Assembly: GCA_936432065.2 (NCBI GenBank)
Contig: OW386294.2
Location: forward strand, 50,372,945-50,436,944
Length of the DNA stretch: 64,000 nucleotides
Source of the DNA: Rutpela maculata
Taxonomy: Eukaryota; Arthropoda; Insecta; Coleoptera; Cerambycidae
Reading direction: 5' to 3'
Shown: positions 43,126 to 56,197 of the stretch, one piece after another
Layout of the letters: each line of letters begins with the position of its first letter
Numbering within the stretch: the stretch's first letter is position 1
Notes under the pieces: generated by a model
Databases searched by the model: none
Told to the model about the DNA's origin: nothing
What the model saw: the letters and a program-made list of their open reading frames with translations, nothing else
Made by a program: the position numbers and the translations under genes

Positions 43126-43379
43126 CAAATATTGTTCGATATGTGCTCTTTCCAAATAATATCAGATAATAAAAAGTACTTAAAAAGTATAATAATTGTT
43201 ATTTTTAATAATACACATATTCCCATCGCACACAGTGACAGTGACACTTTAACAGTTATTACCGCGTTGCCAATTAAAAAAAAAAAAAATTACCTATATC
43301 GATTCTGCCAATTCTACCAACATGAAAATAAGTTGGTAGCAACAGTTACTAAGATCTTATAGCGTCATTCAGCGACATA
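43126..43379. other. 5' flank of the Crypton relic
   Basis: Minus-strand WKEHISN-type residues just upstream suggest that the recombinase frame reaches about 43170. Beyond that lies AT-rich DNA with an A12 run and no recognised feature. Confidence 0.35.
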
Positions 43380-44006
43380 CAGCCCTATGATGGAACGTTT
43401 ACGTTAGTCATAACGCCTATGTTACGGTCATCTGTCTCTCTCACTCTCATATATTTTTTGGTCAGCGCTCAACATAACAGCCCACTAAACAAAACATATA
43501 TCCGTAATATTACGCAATATTAAACTGAAGTAACATATTAAATGTTTTCTTGCAATATGATATTTATATTAAAATAACCTAACTTTGGTATAGCTGAGAA
43601 ATGTTAAATTGCAAAATATTGAAGAAACATTTAGTTAATATTAGCTCGAAAATATTTCCGTAATATAATAAATTATATTTAACAAATGTATGTCACATAT
43701 TATAATCAATGTATCTTTAATATTTCCATTAAAATAAGCATATTATATTACAAGAATGTAACTTGTAATATTACACGAAAATATTTCACATATATAACTA
43801 TAAATGTGTTACGAATGAATCTCATACATTATGAATAATATGCATTTGATCATACATTAACATTATTTGCAACGTTTATTCTATGTAACTACCATGAACT
43901 TCTATGAAAACTCGCCTATTCACAGAACGCGTCGTTTCTACATAACCTTAAAACCTTCGATATTTTGTGAGTAAGTGTGTTGCGCCTTAATGCCTTTAAT
44001 TTCAGA

Positions 44007-44031
44007 AATGGGTGATAAAGCGAGAATAAGG
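44007..44031 (+). CDS. Possible short first coding exon of the 14.5-kb element gene
   Basis: TTTAATTTCAG (acceptor-like) precedes AAATGGGTGATAAAGCG, which reads MGDKARIR and stops at a strong donor AG|GTGAGTAG. Exon-like by its borders only. The phase does not join directly to the last exon at 56198, so at least one more exon would be needed. Confidence 0.25.
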
Positions 44032-45033
44032 TGAGTAGATAATTACAGTAATGGGTAATTCTACATTTTAGCGTAACATCCGAATTTTTGCGAAATTTTT
44101 TCAGGATACACTAATTTGGGGTCGTAGAACACGAATCTGAAGTCAGTTTTCGGCGCAAATGCATAGTTTTTCCAAAAAAAATTTTTGAAATTTTCCACCA
44201 TAACACTCACTCTCCGTCACTGTAAACACTAAAACACCATTAATTTCGACCAACTTCTATCTTCTGTTCACGATGTAATAAGTGCTCCTCACAATAATGC
44301 ACCTTTTACGCACCAAAAAATTGCTTTTTCATGAAAAAAAAAACAATAAATTATTCAAACTCTATAAATAAACAACGAAATGAAAATTCATCAAACTGTC
44401 AAACCAATGCGCATGTGCATCTTCAGTTTAAAGTTGTGTCTAAGGTAACGAGCAAAATTGGTAGGCGATTTTTGCCCCTCTGATTTTGATACGATATTTG
44501 TATTTCAACGGACGAAAGATGACGTCACAGTAACATGTAATTTTTGGGATACTTTAAGAGGAGATATTTAGATGATATAATTAAAAAATACACAACACGC
44601 TTCAATCAAAGAAGTTATTTAGCTAAACTCGAAAATATATTGGACTGTTTGAGCTTACAACTTTTATGACGTTAAATATATACAAATTTTAGTAAAGTAA
44701 AAACGAACACGCGATACACGTTTCAACGTTAAAAAGTGGCACATATTTAGTTGCATATTTACAATAGTAGCTGTTTTTTCGTACTGAACGAACTGATTGG
44801 AATTACTAAACAGCCAATCAAATCGAAGTATTTTTGAAATACTTGATCCCTATTGGTTGCTTACTGATTGTTTCACTTTGTTCAGCTACTATGCGTATTT
44901 TAAATTTCTTGCATATTCATGTAACGATCAACGGTCAGTAAAGGCTGAAGTGTGGTAGAGAGTAGATTCCCTCTGGTGTGGTAAGTATAGTAGATCTTTA
45001 GCTTTTTATTCCTGCTTCTTATTTCAATTTGAA

Positions 45034-46093
45034 ATGGCTTGTACCTCTTGCACGTTTGATATGTTTGATTTTGTTTTATTGATTAATGAGGAGGAGAGGT
45101 TAATGAATTTTTTGAAGGAGCATGGGGTTTTAGGTGACAAAAATGTAGTTTGCCCAAACTGCAACAAAAATTGTACGTTTTTCCCGAACGATAGCTTCCG
45201 ATATAAATGTACTAATTCGAGGATCGTTGTGAAACATCGGAAGAAGATTAAAATTAGATGTACATATACTGTTAGCGGGCGAAAAGGGTCATTTTTTGAA
45301 AAATCTCATTTGAGTATAAAGGAGATTTGCAAATTTGTTGCATTTTGGTTGTATACGGGGCATCCAAAGCATGAAAAGCTTATTCGCGAATGTCATATGA
45401 CTCCCCATTCGGTGGTGGACTGGTCAAATTTTTGCAGGGAGGTTTGTTTAGTTTGCATGGTCGACGAATCGGAGCGGATTGGAGGTGAGGGAAAAATTGT
45501 AGAGATTGATGAAGCAAAAATGGGTAAAATAAAGTACAATAGGGTGATAGAGGGTCAATGGGATTTTCGGTGGATTTGAACGCGGGACAAAAAAATGTTT
45601 TTATGTTCCTGTTGAGGACAGGACTTCAGAAACTTTGCTCGAGGTAATTAAGAAGTGGATACTACCGGGTACTACCATATATTCTGACTGTTGGAAATCC
45701 TATGATTGTTTAAAAAACGAGAATTTCCAACATGCCACGGTGAACCACTCTTTAAATTTCGTTGACCCCGAAAGTGGTGCCCATACTCAAAACATAGAAC
45801 GGGTTTGGAGGGATGTGCGGGGAGAAATTTCAAAATATGGTCGTCGAAAGAGTCATTTCGATGGCTATTTGGAGGAATTTCTTTTCCAAAGGAAATATCC
45901 TGACCACAGAGACCAATTTCATCATTTTTTAAATTTATGGGAATGGTCTACCCACCTTGCGGTTCTAGTTCTGATGAGGAAACCTCAGAAGAATCAATCT
46001 AACTCTATATTAGGACCAAAAGTCAATTATTATATGAAAATTAGAAAAATTTTACTCCTTTTTGATCTCTCATCATATTGTTATAATTTATAA
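45034..46093 (+). pseudogene. Merlin transposase (IS1016/IS1595-type DDE), frameshifted
   Basis: The protein has an N-terminal zinc ribbon (CPNCNK near residue 45, then further Cys) and the DDE catalytic core: Asp in VEIDEAKMGK, Asp in TIYSDCWKSY and Glu in HTQNIERVW, followed by YLEEFLFQRKY. Family members cut the element out and insert it by a DDE reaction. The frame shifts by +1 near 45560 between EGQW and FGGFERGTKKCFY, and two or three residues usual after KYNRG appear deleted, so the gene is inactive. The second part is open from about 45561 to 46093. An AT-rich (TTTATTTATTTTTTAGAG)n array (46138-46262) follows. Confidence 0.88.
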
Positions 46094-46137
46094 TTGTTAT
46101 ATATTTTTTTTAAGTTTATTTGTTACATTTTTTACGG

Positions 46138-46262
46138 TTTATTTATTTTTTTAGAGTTTATTTATTTTTTAGAGTTTATTTAATTTTTAGAGTTTATTTA
46201 TTTTTTGGAGTTAATTTATTTTTTAGAGTTTATTTATTTTTTATAATTTATTTATTTTTTCA
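46138..46262. repeat. Short AT-rich tandem repeat
   Basis: About six imperfect copies of an 18-bp unit TTTATTTATTTTTTAGAG. Its open frame (FFRVYLFFRVYL) is a repeat artefact. Confidence 0.8.
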
Positions 46263-46523
46263 GAATGTTCATATTGTTGTTTCTTTTCTTATATTTTCTG
46301 CCTGCTATTGCATGCAAAATGGCTGTTTATTTTTAAATTTTTAACCTGTTACTCCTTATTAACAATCCTGTACCCTTTCCTTTCCTGGCAAGGTATATGA
46401 TCACACCTTCTCGCTGGTCCTTGCTGAGCAATAACAAAAACGGGTACCTATGTTAGTACATGTATGTATCCCACGTAACACAGTTTGTTTAGTACGTATA
46501 AGTACATACTTATCATATTTTGC

Positions 46524-47020
46524 CATTTTTGTGTGTCCATTTTTAGTAGTTCAAAGCTCAAGGTCGTTTGACGATAGTTATATTGTTTGGGCATTCCTAG
46601 GAGGGCAAGGATTATTTTTGAAAATATTGCAAAAACGCCTAAAATATTTCTTGCCCTTCTCGAAGAAAAAAATTTTTGCGCAAAAATTTTTTTCTTCGAG
46701 AAGGGCAAGAAATATTTTAGGCGTTTTTGCAATATATTCAAAAATATATTCAAAAATATATTCAAAAATATATTCAAAAATATATTCAAAAATATATTGC
46801 AGAAATATATTCAAAAATGTATTGCAAAAATGCCTAAAGCCTTGCCCTTCTCGAAAAAAAAATTTTTTGTGCAAAAATTTTTTTCTTCGAGAAGGGCAAG
46901 AAATATTTTAGGCGTTTTTGCAATATATTCAAAAATAATCCTTGCCCTCCTAGGAATGCCCAAACAATATAACTATCGTCAAATGACCTGAACTACTAAA
47001 AATGAACACACACAAAAATT
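46524..47020. mobile_element. Foldback MITE nested in Merlin
   Basis: Outer arms of about 100 bp (GTGTGTCCATTTTTAGTAGT, TTGGGCATTCCTAGGAGGGC and complements) enclose two strong hairpins built on CTTGCCCTTCTCGAAGAAAA and its complement (about 46649-46708 and 46842-46899), and a (ATATTCAAAA)n spacer. Almost the whole sequence can pair. Confidence 0.8.
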
Positions 47021-48103
47021 TTTTTAAACATCTCTTAAATGCAACAAAAATGATACATCTTCCTTATTCTTACTTCCTTTTACCCACCCAGCACCCATTT
47101 ACGTTCAACGTTCTCGTAAGATTGCTATTTGCACAATATTTCATTAATCATAAAATACTTATTCTAATAGTATCTACTTCATGTCACACAAAAAAAGTGG
47201 CAAAATACGGTAAGTGGATGTCGTAAACATTATTTACCACAAACTGAATTTTGGAATGACACTTTTGTTGAGGATTCATACTTGTCCTTTACTCTTGTTA
47301 CATTTATCCTGGAACATGCTGTATATCAAGTTCCCTATTCGATATGAAATTTCGTATACATTAGCGAAACGAGGAATGGTCATTGAAAATATTGTTAACT
47401 GAACACCAGTTTTTGGTATAGGCTGAGATGATCATAAAAACGTGCATATTTTAATTATATTTTTGTGATCAAACATTTGTAAAAATGTTACCGTGACATT
47501 ATCGTTTGCCCACAAAAATGCAAATACCATTTCAAAATCAGAGTGTTGAAACCTTAGACACAACTTTGAAGTTAGTCCTCTGTGGTGAGGATACGCATGC
47601 GCATTAGTTTGACAGTTTGATTGTTCATTTTCTGGTTTCTAGAGTTTTGGTAAATAATAATTTATTTTTTATGAAAAAGCAATTTTTTTGGTGTGTTTGT
47701 TCTAAGGAATACTTTACATGGTGAACATGATATGAAAATCGGCCAAAATGGAGGGTTTTTAGTGTTACAGTGACGGAGAGTGAGTGTTATGGTGGAAAAT
47801 TTCAAATTTTTTTTTGGAAAAACTATGCATTTGCGCCAAAAACTGACTTCAGATTCGTGTTTTACGACCCCAAATTAGTGTATCCTGAAAAAATTTCGCA
47901 AAAATTCGGATGTTACGCTAAAATGCAGAATTACCTAATGTAGAAATTCGTGGAAACTTTTAGCAACAAAATAAAAATAAACTTTAAATTTTATTTATTT
48001 AGTTACCTTACCCTGTGTTAAGGCGAGTTTATAAAAAAAGTCCCAGTCCTAACTTAGCCTATCTTAGTCTTAATTTTTTCCCTAAAAAGTTAAATGTACA
48101 GGT

Positions 48104-51100
48104 TACCCTGCCAAAAATTCCGCATAGAAACTTATAAAAAAAAAGTGATGCGGTTTTATCGTTCCTATAAGTTATATTATTATTATACAGACAGGATTTT
48201 ATCTGTTTTATTAAGTTTTAAATCGGTTATGAAACAGTAATTCCGAATGAGCTATTTGGAATTATCATGTTGCCCTTTCATGAGTACTTATATGAAATAT
48301 ACAACAAATCTACAGTTTAGTGTCTGCAAATGCACCCTTGCCCTTATATCTGTAAACATATGGAATTACAGATACAACTTTAAAGAGATTCTAAACTTTT
48401 CTATAAGTAATATCATAAGAGTCCAGTCCGTCCTTTCTCCAGTATATATCGTATATAACACACCATTTATCAACATGTTTTTATTGTAAATTTCAACATT
48501 GTCTTTTTATTAGTATTAATGTGGATATACATGTCAACAAATGTACAGTTTCAATTGTATATTTTACAGATGTATTTTTATTGTAAACTTCCATTTTGCT
48601 TTTTTATTAGTATTAATTTGGATATGCATGCCGACAAATGTACAGTTTAAATTGCATATTTCAAATAGAAATACTAACATTGTGGTAAACACAAAATACT
48701 GCAAAGTCCTTATTTCCTCGGGTGTTCTTATTCTAGCCTAGAAGCAATGAATGAGTTGGCAGTGAAAGAGACTGCTTTTCTTTTAATTTAATAAACACAC
48801 GTCAGTTCCTTAGGTCACATTAGAGTAGATATGAATTAGCGACACGTATACAGCTCCCTCTACTGGAGCCTGAAGTAAAGCTGCTGCTGAAATTTCTATC
48901 AGTTTCTACCAGAATGGAGCAGCAAACATTTACTTATACCACATCAATGAGAATTTATGAGAACAATATCTAAGGTAAAACGTGCGGCTTTCCGTGGTTA
49001 AATGGCAAGTGTTTCTATAAGAAACGAGCTGCATTAGGTTAGGACAGTTTTGACTTGCAATTGAAGATTACTAATTATAATGTTTGAATAGGGATTTATG
49101 AGATCAGTTTCTATGAGTATTAATGTTTTTTTTTCAGTAATATATTAAATGTGTTTCATTTGTTTGAATGGGTAAAAAGAAAGGTCAGTTTTCAACTGCA
49201 ATTACAAATACAAATTTAATCACTTCGAATGGGGTTATACGCGATCAATTTCTAACAGTATTTATGCTGTTTTCCGAATATAATTGTGATGAGGTTTGAT
49301 CAGTAACAAATTGTTCACTACTTGTTATGATATGGTCGGAAATTCCAAGTAAGTACACATTTAGTATTCCTTCAAAAGGATTGATGAGAGCAGTTTCTAC
49401 GAGTATCTATTTGTTGTTCCTCTAGTAAATTATATAAGTCTTTACATTTACTTATACTATCTCAATGATAATTTATGAGAACAGTATCTAATGTAAAACG
49501 TACGGCTTTCCGTGGTTAAATGGCAAGTGTTTCTATAAGAAACGAGCTGCATTAGGTTAGAACAGTTTTGATTTGCAATTGAAGATTACAAATTATAATG
49601 TTTGAATAGGGATTTATGAGATCAGTTTCTATGAGTATTAATGTTTTTTTTTTCAGTAATATATTAAATGTGTTTTCATATGTTTGAATGGGTAAAAAGA
49701 AAGGTCAGTTTTCAACTGAAATTACAAATACAAATTTAATCACTTCGAATGGGGTTATACGCGATCAATTTCTAACAGTATTTATGCTGTTTTCCGAATA
49801 TAATTGTGATGAGGTTTGATCAGTAACAAATTGTTCACTACATGTTACGATATGGTCAGAAATTCCAGGTACATATTTAGTATTACTTCGAAAGGATTGA
49901 TGATAGCAGTTTCTACGAGTATGTATTTGTTGTGCCAATAGTAAATTATATAAGTCTTTATCAGTATGCATTCGGATCTAATTTAAATATGAAAATTGTA
50001 TCAGAATAAAGCTACCAAATATTTTAAACAGTATCTATTTGTAAATCCAGACATTTACTTATACTATCTCAATCAGAATTTATGAGGACAGTATCTAATG
50101 TAAAACGTGCGGCTTTGCGTGGTTAAATGGCAAGAGTTTCTATAAGAAACGAGCTGTATTAGGTTAGAACAGTTTTGATTTGCAATTGAAGATTACAAAT
50201 TATAATGTTTGAATAGGGATTTATGAGATCAGTTTCTATGAGTATTAATTTTTTTTTTCAGTAATATATTAAATGTGTTTTCATTTGTTTGAATGTGTAA
50301 AAAGAAAGGTCAGTTTTCAACTGCAATTACAAATACAAGTTTAACCACTTCGAATGGGATTATATGCGATCAATTTCTAACAGTATTTATGCTGTTTTCC
50401 GAATATAATTGTGATGATGTTTGATCAGTAACAAGTTGTTCACTACATGTTACGTGTGGAAATTTCAGGTACATATTTCGTATTACTTCGAAAGGATTGA
50501 TGATAGCAGTTTCTACGAGTATGTATTTGTTGTGCCAATAGTAAATTATATAAGTCTTTATCAGTATCCATTCGGATCTAATTTAAATATGAAAATTATA
50601 TCAGAATAAAGCAACCAAATATTTTAAACAGTATCTATTTGTAAATCCAGACATTTACTTATACTATCTCAATGAGAATTTATGAGGACAGTATCTAATG
50701 TAAAACGTGTGGCTTTCCGTGGTTAAATGGCAAGAGTTTCTATAAGAAACGAGCTGCATTAGGTTAGAACAGTTTTTATTTATTTATTTATTTATTTAGA
50801 AGAAGAAACAAACAGGTTACAAACCTAATTGCATGTTTCTTGAGGGGGGACTACAGGCGATATAACCCGCTGGAGCCAACCCGGGCGACGCGCTTCGAAG
50901 ACCGGGTTTTGATTTGCAATTGAAGATAACAAATTATGATGTTTGAATAGGGATTTATGAGATGAGTTTCTATGAGTATTAATGTTATTTTTTTCAGTAA
51001 TAAGTATATTAAATGTGTTTTCATTTGTTTGAATGGGTAAAAAGAAAGGTCAGTTTTCAACTGCAATTACAAATAGGTACAAGTTTAATCACTTCGAATG

Positions 51101-53795
51101 GGGTTATATGCGATCAGTATTTCGAATATAATTGTGATGAGGTTTGGTCAGTAACAAATTGTTTACCACATGTTACGATATGGTCGGAAATTCCAGGTAC
51201 ATATTTAGTATTCCTTCGAAAGGATTGATGATAGCAGTTTCTATGAGTATGTATTTGTTGTTTCAATAGAAAATTTGTCTTTATCAGTATGCATTCGGAT
51301 CTACTTTAAATACAAAAATTATATCAGAATGAAACAACCAAATATTTTAAACAGTATCCACTTGTAAATCCAAACATTTAAAGATATATTTTAATGAGAA
51401 CCAATCAGAACAGTATCTAATGTAACGCGTGCGGCTTTCCGTGGCTAAATTTTAAAAGTATTTTTAATAAATAGCTTTAACGGATTTGAACAGTTTTAAT
51501 TTGCAATTCCAGATGAATAGTTTTAATTGTTAAATAGGGATCTATGAGAACAGTGTCTTTGTGTAATGTTTTTTTTTAATAAAAACACATTTTATTTTGA
51601 AAAAAAACATTACACTGACCTCATAGATCCCTAACAATTAAAACTATTTATCTGGAAATGCAAATGAAAACTGTTCGAATCCCTTAAAGCTTATTTATTG
51701 CAAATAATTTTAAAATTTAGCCACGGAAAATCGCACTCGTTACATTAGATACTGTTCTGATGGATTCTCATTATGATATTATCTTTAAATGTTTGGATTT
51801 ACAGGTGGACACTGTTTAAAATATTTGAGGTTTCATTCTGATATGATTTTTGCATTTAAATTAGATCCGAATGCATACTGATAAAGACTTATATAATTTA
51901 CTGTAGGAACAACAAATAAATACTCGTAGAAACTGCTCTCATCAATCCTCTTGAAGGAATACTAAATATGTACCTGGAATTTCCGACCATATCGTAACAT
52001 GTAGTGAACAATTTGTTACGGATCAAACCTCATCACAATTATATTCGGAAAACAGCATAAATACTGTTAGAAATTGATCGCATATAACCCCATTCGAAGT
52101 GATTAAACTTGTATTTGTAATTGCAGTTGAAAACTGACCTTCCTTTTTACCCATTCAAACAAATGAAAACACATTTAATATATTACTGAAAAAAAAAACA
52201 TTAATACTCATAGAAACTGATCTCATAAATCCCTATTTAAACATTATAATTTGTAATCTTCAATTGCAAATCAAAACTGTTCTAACCTAATGCAGCTCGT
52301 TTCTTATAGAAACACTTGCCATTTAACCACGAAAAGCCGCACGTTTTACATTAGATACTGTTCTCATAAATTCTCATTGAGATAGTATAAGTAAATGTCT
52401 GGATTTACAAATAGATACTGTTTAAAATATTTGGTTGCTTTATTCTGATATAATTTTCATATTTAAATTAGATCCGAATCTTTAGTGATAAAGACTTATA
52501 TAATTTACTAGAGGAACAACAAATAGATACTCGTAGAAACTGCTCTCATCAATTCTCTTGAAGGAATACCAAATGTGTACTTGGAATTTCCGACCATATC
52601 ATAACATGTAGTGAACAATTTGTTACTGATTAAACCTCATCACAATTATATCCGGAAAGCAGCATAAATACTTTTAGAAATTGATCGCATATAACCCCAT
52701 TCGAAGTGATTAAACTTGTATTTGTAATTGCAGTTGAAAACTGACCTTTCTTTTTACCCATTCAAACAAATGAAAACACATTTAATATATTACTGAAGAA
52801 AACACATTAATACTCATAGAAACTGATCTCATAAATCCCTATTCAAACATTATAATTTTGAATCTTCAATTACAAATCAAAACTGTTCTAACCTAATGCA
52901 ACTCGTTTCTTATAGAAACTCTTGCCATTTAACCACGGAAAGCCGCACGTTTTACATTAGATACTGTTCTCATAAATTCTCATTGAGATAGTATAAGTAA
53001 ATGTTTGGATTTACAAATAGATACTGTTTAAAATATTTGGTTGCTTTATTCTGATATAATTTTCATATTTAAATTAGATCCGAATCTGTACTGATAAAGA
53101 CTTATATAATTTACTATAGGAACAACAAATAGATACTCGTAGAAACTGCTCTCATCAATCCTCTTGAAGGAATACTAAATGTGTACTTGGAATTCCCGAC
53201 CATATCATAACAAATAGTGAACAATTTGTTACTGATTAAACCTCATCACAATTATATTCGGAAAACAGCATAAATACTTTTAGAAATTGATCGCATATAA
53301 CCCCATTCGAAGCGATTAAACTTGTATTTGTAATTGCAGTTGAAAACTGACCTTTCTTTTTACCCATTCAAACAAATTAAAACACATTTAATATATTACT
53401 GAAAAAAAAACATTAATACTCATAGAAACTGATCTCATAAATCCCTATTCAAACATTGTAATTTGTAATCTTCAATTGCAAATCAAAACTGTTCTAACCT
53501 AATGCAGCTCGTTTCTTAAAGAAACACTTGTCTTTTAATCATGGAAAACCGCACGAATTACATTAGATACTGTGCTCATAAATTCCCATTGATGTGGTAT
53601 AAGTAAATGTTTGGATTTACAAATGGATATGGCTTGACTCGTTTTGCTGGTCAATTCTGATATAAACTAATAACAATTTCAACAGCAACTTTACCTAACT
53701 CTTATAGAAACTTATTGACCATATAGGTTCTCATAGATACTTATTAATTTTTGATAATTTTCAATACGGATTGATGAGATTTTTTTGACAGGGTA
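48104..53795. mobile_element. Giant palindromic foldback of ~600-bp repeats, copy 1
   Basis: The right end CAGGGTA (53795) and left end TACCCTG (48104) match the start of a second copy at 60654. The left arm (about 48930-51580) holds four to five head-to-tail units; the right arm (about 51600-53770) holds three to four inverted units. A centre of symmetry lies near 51588. Units start with a phrase like CGTGCGGCTTTCCGTGGTTA at 48981, 49499, 50107, 50707 and 51429, a period of about 600 bp (the first shorter, one lengthened by a 129-bp retroposon). The 48.1-48.9 kb part is unrelated AT-rich DNA or a decayed end. No coding capacity. Confidence 0.8.
50777..50905 (-). mobile_element. Short retroposon with (TAAA)n tail
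   Basis: It interrupts a repeat unit that is intact in sister units and duplicates GTTTT (50772-50776, 50906-50910). The minus strand runs from a GC-rich head (CGCGTCGCCCGGGTTGGCTC) to an AAATAAATAAATAAA tail. This is a SINE or LINE 3' fragment; no tRNA or 5S head is recognised. Confidence 0.75.
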
Positions 53796-54064
53796 CCCGT
53801 ATGCCGTTTATAAAAGTCGCAATCCTGTCTTGTCCTAACTTAACCTAAAATTTTTAGATTAATTTTTCCTAGGGGCTAATACCACTGAATAGATCAGAAA
53901 TCAATTCCAATTGGCATGAAAAGTTCGCGTATCTATTTTACGATCAACTTAAGACAAAGGCCAGTTTTTATAAACCCGTCTTAAAACATCAGATATATTT
54001 TAGGGAAAAATTAAGACTAAGACAGGCTAAGTTAGGACTGGGACTTTTTTTATAAACTCGCCTT

Positions 54065-54887
54065 TTATTTGTCGAAGCACACTAATTGCATTTTATTGAT
54101 AACATTAAAATATTATTCTTGTTTCAACCTGCTTATTTTAGGTCAGTTATTTATTGCTTTACTCGTCGGAGGCTAGGGGTTTATCCCCAGATCCGTTGCA
54201 TATGTGGTCCTAATCACGGGGATAAAAAAAAATAAAAATTTGATATTAGGCCACCGATCAATTGTCCCTGTTTTAAGTTGGCTGCTCGACCAACGTAATA
54301 GCTAGGGAGTTGGTGGCAGAATTTTTTATATGATTTTATCATGTGACTGAAGTCGAAAAGTGTAAAGATCTCATAATAACAAGCCGGAAAAACCATTTCA
54401 GTCATTACGGCATTGCTGATTTTTTAATTAACAGTTATTTAAAAGTGCAAAAAAAACAAACGCTCCTATATAATTTTATTGTGTCAGTAATTTGTTTTAA
54501 ATGTTGCCTGTCAGTGTCAATATGACATTGATATAAATACAGTCGTCTGAAATCTATGTGTCTGCGTTTTCTTGTAATTTAATTTTTTTTATTAATTTAT
54601 GATATACTAAAAATTAAGTGATTTTATTGGCGCTGTACCATATATCAAAAGTTTCGCAAAGCGGTAAGAAACAATAAAACAAACTTCAGTTACCCGTACT
54701 GCTGAGTTTAAAGAGGGTGAATTTTCAAAAATGCGAAAAAAAAACGCTTCTATATTATTTTATTATTTCAGCCACTTTGCAGGAAGCTTTGTTTGTTTGT
54801 AAAGAACATAAAAAAAATAATGACTGAAATCTACAATGCTGATTTCTCATTGGCTGACGTTTCTTATTAATAATTGAAAAGTGAAAC
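54065..54887. other. AT-rich filler of the 14.5-kb element
   Basis: No recognised feature. A CATTGGCTGACGT word near 54849 recurs inverted near 55926 and may mark a wider, decayed inverted repeat. Confidence 0.3.
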
Positions 54888-55712
54888 ATGTTTTTTCAAA
54901 ATAATTCGGCAACGCTCGATCCTACGAGAAGAATGTTCAAGACAAATTTGAATAGGACAAAATTTCCTACATTTTTTGTATATACATTTTTATTGTAAGT
55001 CTAATACGTAAGAAGATACAGCGGTGGAAAAATGTTTGATTTTTTTTTTTTCAAAAAATGCTCGAACTCCTTTGTTGCGCGGACGGTCCTGCCTTTAATA
55101 CGTACAGGCTTAGAGAGCAGTGTTTTTGATTTGATAATAATTACTTACACTTTTGGTATATTGAATGTTTCTAAGCAATTGTAAGGATTAAATGTGTGTA
55201 AGGATTTTGTAAGGGATTTAAAATTTTGTAGCCAATAGTCAGGACATAAAATTTTATAATTTGAAATTTCTTTAAAAAACGTTGGATTATCTAGAAATTA
55301 TAAAAAGAGTATAAGAGCAAGTGCCGACTCTTGAGGTATTCCATTTTTATTGCCAATTCTTCTGAATACCTGTCATTAAATTTAATAACTTTTGTTTCCT
55401 ATTTTCGAGAAATGATGTAAGCCACTGTAATACTATTCCGTCAATTTAATATTTTTTTTAGTTTCAATACAAGTATTATTATAATATATCTTTATTATAA
55501 TAATATAAAATTTGTTATGTTGTGAACATGCATTATATAATAAAAAAAAAATTTTTTCTTAAACCCATTTGTCTGACGCTGTATCTCTTTAAACATTAGA
55601 CTTACAATAAAAATGTATATACAAAAAATGTAGGAAATTGTGTCCTCTTCAACTTTGTCTTCAGCATTTTTCTCGTAGGATTGAGCGTTGCCGAATTATT
55701 TTGAAAAACAAT
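54888..55712. mobile_element. Foldback element (~0.8 kb)
   Basis: The left arm (54888-55025), with AATAATTCGGCAACGCTCGA and AATGTATATAC-type words, is repeated inverted at 55560-55712. The interior is AT-rich with no ORF. Confidence 0.65.
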
Positions 55713-56197
55713 TTTTTGCACCTTTAATTCAAGATGGCGGTTCGCGCCTCCTCCCCACCCCCAAGGTTGAAAACTTGTGTTTTTTATCATGGCCTCGACT
55801 TAAACAACATATGTCAAAATCATTAATACTCCACATTTTGCAGGGCAAAATTCCCGACTGATTGTCTTACTTTGACATTTTTTGGAGTAAATTGAGAATA
55901 TTTCTGAAAATCAGCAACGTACACGTCAGCCAATGTTTTTCTCTGCTAATGAATATAAAAACTAACAAATTACCAAACACCATTCGAGGTTTCTATTTTG
56001 AATAGCCTACATTTTTATTTGCACTTAAGCTTGGTTGCCATTTTGATAATATAACTCGATAACTGAAAGACACTCGACCTATGGTCTCGTGTTTTTGTAC
56101 CATAATAAAGATAATGATTAACTATGTTATGTCAGTAACTATGATACTTCTATACTGTATTCTCGATCAGATATTAATATATTCCATTTTTTAACAG

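Larger units (their letters stand above)
44054..47935 (+). mobile_element. Merlin (IS1016-type) transposon with long TIRs
   Basis: Inverted terminal repeats of roughly 460 bp start GGTAATTCTACATTTTAGCG (44054) and end with its near-complement at 47935. They contain matching words such as CACTCTCCGTCACTGTAA and GTTGTGTCTAAGGT. TAATG flanks both ends, shorter than the 8-9 bp usual for Merlin, so the target duplication is uncertain. It carries one broken transposase gene and a nested foldback MITE. It inserted into the 14.5-kb element. Confidence 0.85.
48020..54064. mobile_element. Composite: AAGGCGAG-TIR element with giant foldback inside
   Basis: The left end AAGGCGAGTTTATAAAAAAA (48020) and its complement at the right end (54064) continue for about 70 bp of inverted similarity (GTCCCAGTCCTAACTTAGCC). 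A degenerate directly oriented arm near 53810-53880 shows that 53805-54064 can also stand as a short element of the same family. The giant foldback (48104-53795) occupies the interior. Confidence 0.7.

Noticed and set aside
46120..46911. Frames reading FFRVYLFF... and SKIYSKIY...
   Set aside because: Translation of an 18-bp tandem repeat and of an ATATTCAAAA spacer; no protein expected.
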